Assembly (NCBI GenBank): GCA_950295325.1
Contig: OX485806.1
Span: 26,348,001-26,412,000, forward strand
Direction of reading: 5' to 3'
From: Polytrichum commune
Lineage: Eukaryota > Streptophyta > Polytrichopsida > Polytrichales > Polytrichaceae
DNA length: 64,000 bases
Part shown: positions 49,123-59,100 of the stretch, one piece after another
Position numbering within the stretch: position 1 is the first letter of the stretch
Layout of the letters: every line of letters begins with the position of its first letter
The notes under the pieces: model-generated
Databases searched by the model: none
Seen by the model: the letters and a program-made list of their open reading frames with translations, nothing else
What the model was told of the DNA's origin: nothing
Translations under genes and position numbers: made by a program

Positions 49123-51721
49123 ATGGCATCCATGGCAGCTCTCACGCAGCAGGTGGTGCTGGAGAGCAGCTTGGTAGGGACAAGGGTGCCAACTACCAAT
49201 GGCAATGGCAGCAAGGTGACCACCACAGTGTCTGCAGGGCGAGTGGCTATGGTGCGAGCTCAACAGAGTGAGGAGGTTTCCGCCACCAGGCGTTCTCTCC
49301 TCAGCTTCGCAGCTGCCGCTGTCACTGCCACTGTGGTGGTGAAGGAATCCAAGGCCCTCAACACTGTCAAGCTGGAAGGCCCTCCCCCTCCGTCCGGTGG
49401 CCTGCGTAAGTTGCAATCCTAATCCCATGTCATGTCATCTCATGCCATGCCTACTGCTTCACCATGGGTTTGGAAGAAGCTATAGAATTTGTGTTTCCTG
49501 TGATGCATTATGAATCTTCTTTTTCCCCGGTTTCATGGCTACATTGTGATGCTGTTTCTGTTTTTGTGGAAATGGTATCATTCTTTGTGGGGATGAGTTT
49601 GGAGACGGGTTGTGGAGAGCGCAAATCGCAATGCCATGCCATGCTTGGTGCTGTCTTCGGGTGAAGATAACCCTTCTGTTTCCCTGTGATAGTATAATAG
49701 GTTCTCTTCTTCTTCGGTAATGATGCCTACATTTTGTGCTGTTTCGGGTTTTGTGGGAGTTTGTGTCATTCTTTTGTGATTGATTTGGAGATGGGGTTGG
49801 ATGCCGCTGCTAATGTGAGAATCATCACCATCTACCGCTTGAGCCTCACAGTCTTGAAGTTCCTGGTCATGACCTGGAAAATGTTTTTTTGGAACATGAC
49901 ACTCTTGTTTCCTGTGATGCATTGTGGGTCCTCCGTTTCTAGAGATGTTCTCTGCTTTATGAGAGATTTTGTCACTCTTCGTGTTTCGCCTGGAAATGGG
50001 TTGGGTGCCGCTGCTAATGTGCGAATCACCATTGTGGGACGCGCCTGTCGCAAGCTACAGAGTCTTCGAGTTCTGGAGTCATGGCTTAAGAATGCTCTCA
50101 AGAATACTGCCATTGTGATTTGCTGCTATGCTTGATTGTGCTCAGCTGGAACGCACAAATACACTCTGTCTCCCTGTGATGCATTTTGAGTTTTCTGTTT
50201 CCAGTGATGCCTCCTGTCTTTATTTTTGGAGGAAATTATGTCACTGTCTGCATTTTGCTACCAAATTAGTTGGATTCTACTGCTTAATACGAGAATGACT
50301 ATGCTGGAACTCGTCTGCTGCAAGCCTCAGTCTCTAAGTTCTTGTGTCATGGCGTAAGAATGCTCTTAGGATAAATATGAATTTGAATTCCAGCTGGAAC
50401 TGACAATTACCTTTGTGAATTCTCTGTTTCTTGTGATGCCTGCTGTCTCTGTTTTTGTGGGAAATTGTGTCATGTTCTAATTTTTTTCTTCTCTGAAACT
50501 GGCTGGATGCTGCTTGCTAATATGAGAATCACCATGTTGGGACTCATTCTAGGACATTTGCTCTAGGAAATTCTACATCTGATCTGCTATCACTGTTGAA
50601 TGTGTGCAGCTGGAACGGACAACTCCGACCAAGCCCGGGACGTGGACTTGCCATTGAAGGAGCGATTCTACTTGCAGCCCAAGACCCCACAGGAAGCTGC
50701 TGACCGTGTCAAGGTTGCAGCGCAAGAGATCATTGACACCAAGCCTTTGATTGCCAGGAAGGCCTGGCCATATGTCCAGAACGGTCTCCGCTCATCAGCC
50801 AGCTACTTGCGCTTTGACCTGAACACCATCGTCGCTTCCAAGCCCAAGGACCAGCGGAAATCGTTGAAGGACCTCACCGCCAAGATGCTCGCCTCCCTCG
50901 ACAACGTAAGAATTCTATTATCTTCACTTTGTTTTCTTCAAGATATGTCTCTTGCTGCAAATGTGAATCACAGATATCACGAAAAATATTCTGATCAATT
51001 CATCGTTCATTGGTGACTGCTGTTGGGTTATGTGATGTGACTTGATATTGAATCATGGACTTCTGTTCTACAAGTGAATCAATATCACATTGTGGATTTG
51101 ATATAATGTCATTGATTCAATTCCTCATCCAATGAATCAATATCACATCACGGATTAATACCCAAGAGACAAAACGCTCATTTATCCCAGATTTGTTTGA
51201 CTGGTTTGTTGATGATGTTATGTGAAGTGGTATTGAAGAATTGAATCTTCATTTGTTGGAGAATCAATATCACATTATGGATCTGATTAACTGTCAATGA
51301 TTCAGCGTCACATTCCATGATCAGTTGAGAGATTCTAATTTATCTAAGATGAGTTGGAGTGATTTGCTTATTGGTATCTCAAATGAGTTTGTGTGGTTTG
51401 TTGATTAGGTCATATGATATTTGAAATTTGAACCATTCATTTGCTGGTGAAACAATATTACGTTACGGTTTTGATATTCTGTCATGGATTGATATCAAAT
51501 CTAATGAGATTGTGATTCAGTATCATATCACAGATTTGTATGAAGAGATGAACCACGTCAAGATGAGTTTGATTGCTTTGTTGGTGGGTTCTAATGATGG
51601 TATGTGTATTTTTCTATGAATGCAGTTGGACTTCGCCGCCAGATCCAAGAGCTCAGCAAAGGCCGACAAGGCATATGAAGAGTCTGTTGCTCTTCTGAAC
51701 CAGGTCCTTGCCCAGGTGTAG
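49123..51721 (+). CDS. PSBQ: PsbQ, oxygen-evolving enhancer protein 3, chloroplast precursor
   Basis: Exons 49123-49405, 50610-50905 and 51626-51721 join into 224 residues, normal for a PsbQ precursor. Residues 1-50 are rich in Ser/Thr/Val without acidic residues at the start, as in a stromal transit peptide. RR at 56-57 followed by [15 protein letters not shown] and SKA at about 76-78 is a twin-arginine thylakoid lumen signal. The mature part contains [49 protein letters not shown] and ends LLNQVLAQV, all family hallmarks of the four-helix lumenal protein. PsbQ stabilises the Mn cluster and Cl-/Ca2+ retention of photosystem II together with PsbP. GC content of the exons is clearly above that of the introns. 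Both introns are made of degenerate tandem repeats. Confidence 0.96.
49490..50585 (+). repeat. ~230-bp degenerate tandem repeats filling psbQ intron 1
   Basis: About five copies. Each has a CTGTGATGCATT block (about 49498, 49683, 49911, 50173, 50417), a TGTCTxTxTTTTTGxGG block, GGTTGGATGCCGCTGCTAAT and GAGAATCACCAT in the same order. Copies differ at many bases, so the expansion is not recent. Confidence 0.78.
51010..51600 (+). repeat. ~205-bp degenerate tandem repeats in psbQ intron 2
   Basis: About three copies with the order GTTATGTGAxGTGxxxTTGA, GAATCAATATCACATTxxGG, GATTxGATATxxTGTCATxGA and TGTATxAAGAGA. The pattern spans most of the intron between the donor at 50906 and the acceptor at 51625. 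Confidence 0.7.
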
Positions 51722-51829
51722 ATGATGATCACTTTCAAAGTCTCAAATGTAAGATGATGGTTTGGCTGGTGACAACAGCTTGTACATGTAATAGACTCAG
51801 ACAGAGCATTCTTTCAGGCCCTCCTTTCT

Positions 51830-52500
51830 TCCCTTCTGCAATCTTCAGAATCATTGCCAAAATTCTGATTGCAATTCGCCGACCACATCTGATCTGAGGA
51901 ATCTGCGGAATCTTCGCTACCTAGACATGTAGCCAATACAATAATTCAGTTAAAAAAATTCACAAGGTTTTGGAACGTGTGGCACACCCAATCAGTCCAT
52001 TGGCTTCTGTGGAGCAAGCATCTGTTGAACTGTATAGTTCTTTGGGATCTGAGTTGGTAGGCAAGGTGATTCTGTTCCTAGGGTTTTCATTTTATCACTG
52101 TTCTCTATTTCCTCTTCACAAATTCTGGTTGCAATTCTCTGACCACATCTGAGGCAAATCCGGGTCATCCAACTAGAGCGTGAAAATGAGCTCAATTTTC
52201 ACCTTGTGAAGGTTTTGGAATGACGAATTCAATCACATTCTGGTCGGCTCAATGGCTTTAGTGGAGCATGCATCTGATGAAGTGCATGTCTGTTAGTTTC
52301 TGTTTTGAAGGCTAATCTGAGTTGTTTCAAATCGAAGGAAGAGATTTCAGTGGTATGTGCAGGCTGCCATTCCCATGAATCTAATTATGATACGGAATCA
52401 CGCTTGCTTGATGCACACTTCGTCCTGGATATCATTGTGCTCTATTTTTTGTTCACTAGTTCTAGTTGCAACTCTAGCTGGGTGCAGTTTACGATACCGG
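51830..52500 (+). repeat. Tandem duplications in the psbQ 3' flank
   Basis: CTGATTGCAATTCGCCGACC (about 51865), TGGTTGCAATTCTCTGACCA (about 52126) and TAGTTGCAACTCTAGCTGGG (about 52461) mark three diverged units. AAGGTTTTGGAA and GTGGAGCAxGCATCTGxTGAA occur at about 51965 and 52210. The psbQ 3' UTR should end within or before this block. Confidence 0.65.
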
Positions 52501-52754
52501 ACCAGAATATGTCAATTAAAATTCCTCTTCATTATCGGATGTTTTCACCAAATTTCTCCACTGTATCCTTATTAAACCAACGAAATCGACAAAACATTTT
52601 ATAATAGAATACAAATAGATGCATTGGACTTTGAAGATGCCAACAATATTTGATTAGAATAAGTTGGACTTACTCACCGTGGGGAGCGGCATCATGCTTC
52701 TGTAAGAACATGAAAGTAACTACGCTGAGACTCCTGGACCTGGGAAGGATCTAT

Positions 52755-52853
52755 AGGGTTAGGGTTAGGGTTAGGGTTTCCATGGGCCTCGCACAGGAAC
52801 CCACCATAAGAACTTCCCCTCTCCTCACTCTCTCTCTCTCTCTCTCTCTCTCT
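52755..52853 (+). promoter_or_regulatory. Telo-box and site II promoter of the snoRNA gene
   Basis: Four AGGGTT units (52755-52778) end in AGGGTTT, the reverse of a plant telo-box. TGGGCC (52783-52788), a site II element, follows four bases later, and a CT dinucleotide tract runs to about 52853. A further AGGGTTTAG lies at about 52918. Telo-box plus TGGGCC is the known promoter architecture of plant snoRNA and ribosomal-protein genes. The first RNA starts about 245 bp downstream, as expected for a processed polycistronic precursor. Confidence 0.7.
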
Positions 52854-53025
52854 GGCACTCTGGTAGACTTTCCTCTTTTGAGAACACCAGTACTGCTTTC
52901 GTGGACTTTTGTGCTTAGGGTTTAGTGTTTAAGTTTCATACATTCCTGCTCTTAAGTGTTTCTTTCCAATGTGCATTTCGTTCTAGGTCAAGGGAGTTTA
53001 GCATGTCGTGTGTTTACCTGTAACG

Positions 53026-53194
53026 CTCTCTGATGATCATCATAGATGACGAATCTGAGTTTAAGGGACTAAGCCAACCGAGGGTAACTTTCTGCGAGAT
53101 GTTTTATCTCACTGTCCTGAGAACCTCCAGATGCCTATACCCCGCTGGCTTGCCAGTTGCTCTGATGCATAAACGAGGCATTTGTCTGAGAGAT
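53026..53194 (+). ncRNA. U15: Box C/D snoRNA U15, copy 1
   Basis: The boundaries are set by a terminal stem (TCTC at 53027-53030 with GAGA at 53190-53193) next to box C TGATGA (53031) and box D CTGA (53186). D' is CTGA at 53055. The last guide, ACGAGGCATTTG, is complementary to the 25S rRNA string CAAATGCCTCGT, and the base five positions from box D pairs with an A in CCAAATG. The first guide, TAGATGACGA, pairs with the neighbouring TCGTCATCTA. The same arrangement (GATGACGA..CTGA near the 5' end, GAGGCATTTGTCTGAGA at the 3' end, unusually long body) is that of vertebrate U15/SNORD15 as I remember it. The likely role is 2'-O-methylation of that adenosine. Confidence 0.85.
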
Positions 53195-53231
53195 TAAAAA
53201 AATGAACAATAATTATTTCTGCAAGGAGTCT

Positions 53232-53316
53232 ACTCGGGTGATGAGACATTCCTATCACGACGGTCTTCAGAGCTTTGGCTATGTTGATGCCTACATGGAA
53301 TCACTGTCTGACGGGT
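53232..53316 (+). ncRNA. Box C/D snoRNA, predicted 25S rRNA guide
   Basis: Terminal stem ACTCG (53232) with CGGGT (53312). Box C GTGATGA (53238-53244), C' TGTTGATG (about 53282) and box D CTGA (53308-53311) are present. The segment TCACGACGGTCT just before a degenerate D' (TTCAG) is complementary over 12 bases to AGACCGTCGTGA, the conserved 25S/28S stretch before GACAGGTTAG in domain V. The exact methylated base depends on which D' bases are used. The guide before box D has no target I recognise. Confidence 0.75.
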
Positions 53317-53355
53317 TTGTTAGAACTGGAAAGGAGGAAGCAAGGGATGTGGACG

Positions 53356-53441
53356 GAGCCTGATGATGTTTGTCAAATAATCTTTGAGACCTGAATTGCC
53401 TTCTGGCATTGTTGTTGATAACTAGCAGACCCTGAAGGCTT
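53356..53441 (+). ncRNA. snoR66: Box C/D snoRNA, predicted 18S Cm38 guide (snoR66-like)
   Basis: Terminal stem AGCC (53357) with GGCT (53437). Box C CTGATGA (53360), D' CTGA (53391-53394), C' TGTTGATAA (about 53411) and box D CTGA (53432-53435) are present. The guide TAATCTTTGAGAC directly before D' is fully complementary to GTCTCAAAGATTA near the 5' end of 18S rRNA. The fifth base from D' pairs with C38 in plant numbering, a known methylated position assigned to snoR66 in Arabidopsis as I recall it. Confidence 0.82.
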
Positions 53442-53531
53442 ATGTTCATTCCACTTTGGTAATTTCGGGTGTCAAGCGACCTGATGATATGTACTTGACA
53501 TAAGTATAGGGTATAGTAAACTGTTCCATTA

Positions 53532-53704
53532 TTCTCTGTGATGACGACCTTAGATGACGAATCTGAGTTTAAGGGACTAGGCTAATAGAGGGGAACTTTC
53601 TGTGAGATGTTTTATCTCGCAGACCTGCCAACCTCCATGATGCCTATTTTCCGCTGGCTTGCCAGTTACTCTGAAGCATAAACGAGGCATTTGTCTGAGA
53701 GAAA
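53532..53704 (+). ncRNA. U15: Box C/D snoRNA U15, copy 2
   Basis: Terminal stem TTCTC (53532-53536) with GAGAA (53699-53703), box C GTGATGA (53538-53544), D' CTGA (about 53563) and box D CTGA (53695-53698). Both 25S guides are identical to copy 1. A central hairpin CTGTGAGAT / ATCTCGCAG pairs perfectly here, while the guide-free parts differ from copy 1 at many sites. The stronger stem and box C suggest this copy is functional. A telo-box-like AAACCCTAG follows immediately (53702). Confidence 0.85.
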
Positions 53705-54220
53705 CCCTAGCAGTCACTGTCGTAACTACAAGGATTTGCAGGAATTGGATATGGATATTCATATCTTCCAACAAAACGAGTCTGCCTGCGGCCACTGCAA
53801 ACTCTAAACAGACGTACGTAATGCGACGACACCGAATTTCACCTAGAAGGGTATACATTGCCACCTAGAAGTGTGCTCCTCAATAGTCTAGGGAGCTTCG
53901 ATTGATGAGCACTTCAACGTGTCTTTTGGGATGATAATGCGATCTTTTCCTGAATGGGGATGTGGATACGGAAACTAGTGGGAGAATGCACTACATCTGC
54001 ATCTGCAAACCCAAAAAGTTGTGGGAGGATTTATTATACGGATATGGCAAAGATGTAGCACAACCATATTTGATTTTTAAGTTATTTTTCATGTTAGAGG
54101 CGTTAAGGCTGGAATTGGTCAATCCATGCTCTGGTGATGAGGCATTCCGAGAACGACGGTTGCTTCATCGTGCTAGAATAGGCTTTAGAACGATGTTGTA
54201 GCATAAGAGCATCTCAAGAG
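53705..54220. other. Downstream of snoRNA cluster, no firm feature
   Basis: A weak C/D-like pattern (TTGATGAG at about 53902 and CCTGA at about 53949) lacks a terminal stem and a recognised guide. Nothing else is seen. Confidence 0.35.
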
Positions 54221-54480
54221 TTCTGTTGACCAGTGATCGGGGAGATTTTTGGGCATAATCGGTTGAGATCCTGGTTTTTGCAAGTCCAACCGGTCATATG
54301 TTGACATCCTTCGGTCTCCCTTTATTAAATTGGGGTATATTCTATAAATTCCTCTACAATGATCGGTAATTTCCCTGAAGTCTTGAACTTCAACCGGTTA
54401 TTTCTCAAACTCCAACCGGCTCATCTGTAACTAACTGCCGGTTCTCCCCGATCATAGCTGTTGACATTGATGAAATGATT
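54221..54480 (+). repeat. Dispersed repeat R3, intact copy
   Basis: TGATCGGGGAGA at the left (about 54232) and TCTCCCCGATCA at the right (about 54455) are exact inverted partners. The interior has AACCGGTTATTTCTCAAACT and GGCTCATCTGTAACTAACTG. Other copies lie at 47861-48230 (+) and 30870-31115 (-). TAAGAGCATCTC just outside the left end resembles Tourist-like tips, but no matching right tip was found. Confidence 0.72.
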
Positions 54481-54695
54481 TTCATATATTCACTTGCAAC
54501 TGACTTTCGGGAAAATGACATCCAGCAAAAATCAGAACTTGTGGGTGATGCAAAGGGAATGGCATTTGGCTCAACAGTGTAAGCTCGGGGCTTTCATCAC
54601 TGTAATTTATATCAACAGAAGAAAGTTATAGGTGAATTGCTGTTTAAAACAAATCACATTTTACCAGAAACATAAACGTTCATAACCTACACTAA

Positions 54696-55637
54696 GGGCC
54701 AAGTTCCATGTGCTGGTGCTTGTCCATTTTTGAAGTGGGTGAGAAAACGGGTGACATCATCCCAAAAATGGGTGAACTTCTATGAGGGGTGTCAGTTTAT
54801 TTTGATTTTTTACTTTCTTACCAAATTTGGTGAATAATAAGATGTCACACTTTGTGAAGGTGACCGATAATGAAGGTCATCATCATTTAACTTTTGATAT
54901 TTGACTTGTACAAGCATTCACATACATTTATTGAATGAATTTTAAATTATGTGTTCTTGGTGTCCTAGGTTGGTACGGATGTCATCTATGGGAAATATAT
55001 AAATATTTTTATATGTTAATTTCAGTTGAAATCGTGATAACACATTATTTATAAGTGATTCTTTATACATTTGAATAGTCTTTTATTTTATTTTATTTTA
55101 TTAAACCCACCACTTACTATCACATTACATTTTATATATGTATTTTTTGTTATTAATAAACAAATTCTTGAAAACATCATGAGATACATGTTATCATGAG
55201 TTCACCTTAGTTTACGATGAGAACTCCAACGACAGAACATACAACCATTTTCTATCTCTTCTTTCCTTTTCATTTCTTCTCATAACTAGGCTTTGAGTGT
55301 ACAAAGAGTGCATGATGCAAGAGCAAGGAGCCCTAGTAGTACCCCAAAAGAAAGCACTTGAAGAACAATATGGCCTTTAGTATGCAAGGGTGTACCCAAT
55401 GTGATTGGCTGTTCAAGTCACTTGAGCTCTCTAACCGGCACATGTCCTTCTTTTGATTGTTAGGATCGTCAATCCTTTGGCACCCATTCTTATACAACGT
55501 GTAATGCAGGACACCCATCCATCGGGGGTACCGGTCCTTAGGTGAGGAGGATGGGCACATGGCACCACCCTTTTTTCACCCATCGACACATTTATTTTTC
55601 ATAAAATGAACCGGGACCGGTACATGGAACCTTGCCC
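54696..55637. mobile_element. PIF/Harbinger-type non-autonomous element, 942 bp
   Basis: The tips GGGCCAAGTTCCATGTGC (left) and GGGCAAGGTTCCATGTACC (right, reversed) match at about four of five positions. TAA flanks both ends (54693-54695 and 55638-55640). No transposase frame is present. A TTTTA pentamer run occurs near 55081-55100. Confidence 0.8.
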
Positions 55638-55640
55638 TAA

Positions 55641-56190
55641 GTGATTTCATACAGAAATGCCTGAGTGTTGATTTCCTTCTTGAGGCCAACTTTGAATCAA
55701 GGTCCATGAAACGACTCAATTGGAAATTATGAGATCACAAAGTACATAGGATCAAGATTCTCACCAAACCTACTACCAGTAAATTATACCTACCAGTAAA
55801 TTATATTACATAAGCAGTTGTGTGTTGAATTGGGCTTCACCAAAATTGCCAATTATGTATGGGATATGAGTAGTGACATAGATCCTAATGGGTTTGATGT
55901 TTACATCACTTGGATATTCTAGTCAAAAGGTCTAGAAACCTCCTAAAGCTATTACAAATGTTGTTGAAGTAATAACCAAGCACATTGCTCTCCAAGACTC
56001 CATGCTCATCAAAAATGTCATTACAGCTGGCTATGATATATATCCATAAATAAACTCTTGGGTGTGCATAATTCTACACAATCCTCCAACACTGGTAGGT
56101 GAGTAGTCCAGTTATTTTGTCACCCATGGATTTTGTATATGGCTTCTCCAGACTTTAGATACAAATGGATCTATCAATAATTGATTTTTT
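55641..56190. other. Intergenic, 3' flank of the quinone oxidoreductase
   Basis: Non-coding. It should hold the 3' UTR of the minus-strand gene ending at 56191. A short direct repeat ACCAGTAAATTATA lies at about 55776 and 55792. Confidence 0.45.
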
Positions 56191-59100
56191 TTACTCACCT
56201 ACCATGGTAACAACAACTTTCCCAGTGGAATGACCCTCAATTTGTTTTCGCCAAGCTTCCTCTGCGCGTGACAACGGGAATGTTGAGTCAACGACGGTCT
56301 TCAGCTTCCCATCTTTGGCAAGGTCGGTTAAAATTTCAAGATCCTTTGCATTCGCAGACATAAGGAAAGGGATGAATCTTTGGTTTGAGAAGGTTGCAAG
56401 CTGAAGCCCTGTGATTAGGAGACCTTTTGGAGACGGCGTGAGGTCGACTACCTTTGCATCTTTGGTGAGGTGAGGTTTGAAGTTGGAAAAAGGTTGGTAT
56501 TTGGAGCATTGAATTACAGCATCGTACTTTCGTCCAGATGGGCTCTGAAGTTTTGCGCCTTCGGGTGTTTTGTAGTCCAATACTTCATCAGCTCCTAAGC
56601 TTTTGATCAAGGCAATGTTACGAGCCCCACATGTCGCAGTAACATGAGCTCCTGCCAATTTAGCAATCTGAAGTGACAAAACACATGTTCATGTTGGTCC
56701 ATTAAACTTCCATCAATAAATCAAAGACTTCAACTGTAATAGGTTTCAAGCTAAGGTAGATGGGACTTAAATGATTACTTTTTCCAACAGCTCACTTCTC
56801 CTAGGATATGAAACAAATGATTAGTCCAAGATGGTTACAAATTCAAGTCAAGGCTGTAGCCACTTTCCTCATAACCTTTAGAGCTCATATGAATGTCTTA
56901 TTCATTATCAAAGTTAAGATTCTCCTGTTCTTTAAATGGTCATATACGTCTCCCCCAATTATAATGACAATTGAGTCTAGAATGGTTATCATATTTTGAG
57001 CGGTCCACTCTCTTTTAAACACATAATGGCTTTTTGGGATCCATTCTTGAAGCCACACCAAACCACATACCACTCCAATATAGGTGTCCTATTAAGAAAA
57101 ATAACCAAATGAGGATTGTCTAACTTGTCGTTGCATGGTCTAAGTGAATGCATGGTATCAATTATCAACATTAGTAATTGTATCAACACTGGTAATTGTA
57201 TCAAAGAACATAATCATGGGTATCAAAAATGTAATACCAGTCTTATATTCATATTTGGTGGGTATGTCAAAGTGAGTGAATCTTGACATACAGAAGTTAT
57301 TATTTGGACATACCATTCTAAACCATATTGACACTAGAGCAACTTTGCCTAGATATGAAGATTCTTGCATGAAATAAAGAATCGAGTAATATTGAAAACA
57401 AAAGAACCGTCAAATACCCATACCTTGCTGGAATGAAAAAATGTGAAACCCTAATAATAGGTACCCAAAAGTATTAAAAAAAAGACAATACCAGACCAAC
57501 ACTTGTATCTACCCAAAACGCTTTAAATTAATCTAGGTAGATTCTGAAAGGTCACATTACCTTGCCAGGAGAAGAGTATCAAAGATGGATGCCCTTTCGA
57601 GCTTAGTTACTTAATTATTGTTATGAATGCACTTGATAAATTGGTTAGTTATTTGACATCATTGAGAAATTTACCTGCACTGCATATGTTCCTACACCTC
57701 CAGAAGCTGCTGTGATAAGAAGGTTCTTGCCCTTTGAGCTGCCATCCAGTGCAAATCCAGCACTGTCACGTATACTTTGCAGGGCCGTCATGCCCGCCAC
57801 CCCAAAGCATGCACCATCAATTGCAGAAACATTTCGTGGCCTCTTCGCTGTGGATTTTATAGGTGCTGTTGCGTACTCTGCTAATGAACCGCCAAACTGC
57901 AAACATAATATGAAGAAAAGAAAAAAGTTCATTTCCTCGTTCAGATAGCAAAATTTCAACTCATCTTCCATTTTGGGAAACCCTTTCTGTACCTGAATCT
58001 ATGGTTGCATCACAGATTCACAAGGTTTCATATTTACAAATCAAAGTGAAAGTTATCAAGCTTCAATGAAATTATGGTTTTGAGTGGCCACATTGTATTT
58101 ATCCTACAACTCAATGGGACTTTCCGTCAGGCTCCCATTAGTTGTTTTGCATAAAAAATCAATAAATACTTACCACTTGTGATGGTCCATGCTTGGAAGT
58201 ATTGTCAAATTTCAATGGAAAGTAACCTATTTTGGTTCATTGAGGACCAAACTCGTTTTAGTACCTTTTGGCATACCAAAATGAGTTTGACCTCAATGAA
58301 CCAATACAGAATTTTCTTCGTTCAAACCTCTACACTACCTCCAAGCACACACTCGAAGACTTACTAAGCAGGGAAAGTGTTGTATGCAAGACAACCAATT
58401 CCCAACCAGAAGTGTGTTGAGTCAAAAGATAAATCTTGTCATCCCCAAAAAAAACATAAGGTGGGAAAGATTGCAAACCCTTTAATAGAGCAAAAGAAAG
58501 CTGCTTTCAAGTGTGCTCAGAGGTTGTATCACGATTATGTATCGTCAACAAGGTAGGATATATAACATAGTGAAGGAGCCAAAACAGAGCACAGACCCGG
58601 ATGTCGGTCCAGCTGGAAATCTTGTCACCGACCGCAAACGATGTCACCCCAGGACCAAGGCCAACAACTTCACCTGCAATATCAGTACCTGCCAGCCAAA
58701 TTAGACACCAGGAGTTTAGCTGATGATTCATTCAACAATACTTCGACTCATACTTCAACCTTGTAGGTCTTGAAACTATGAAACATAGGAAAGAAATGAT
58801 TGTATTTGCAACCCTATTTTTGGTAGATTTTGATTTAATCCTGTAGTTTGATGTGTTTAAATAAATTAGAAATCAGTGTTAATATATGAATTTAGTGCTT
58901 TGAGATGGTAACCACAATTTCATATGATTGCTTCGCAATGCGAGTACCAAGCCTCTCATTGTACGTGGGGAAAATTAAGAGGAAAAATATCAAGTAAGAA
59001 TACACTGAAACTGTCCTTGCACAAAAGGCAATTTACATATGTAAATGATATTTGCCTCTTGCAGATCTGCAATTGTGTTTGAAATAGATGATTTTATTGC

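Noticed and set aside
52755-52778. Telomere-like array taken as an internal telomere or chromosome-fusion scar
   Set aside because: It is only four units long, next to a TGGGCC site II element and upstream of snoRNAs; a promoter telo-box is the simpler reading.
53880-53960. Possible fifth box C/D snoRNA
   Set aside because: C-like and D-like boxes are present, but no terminal stem or recognised rRNA complement.
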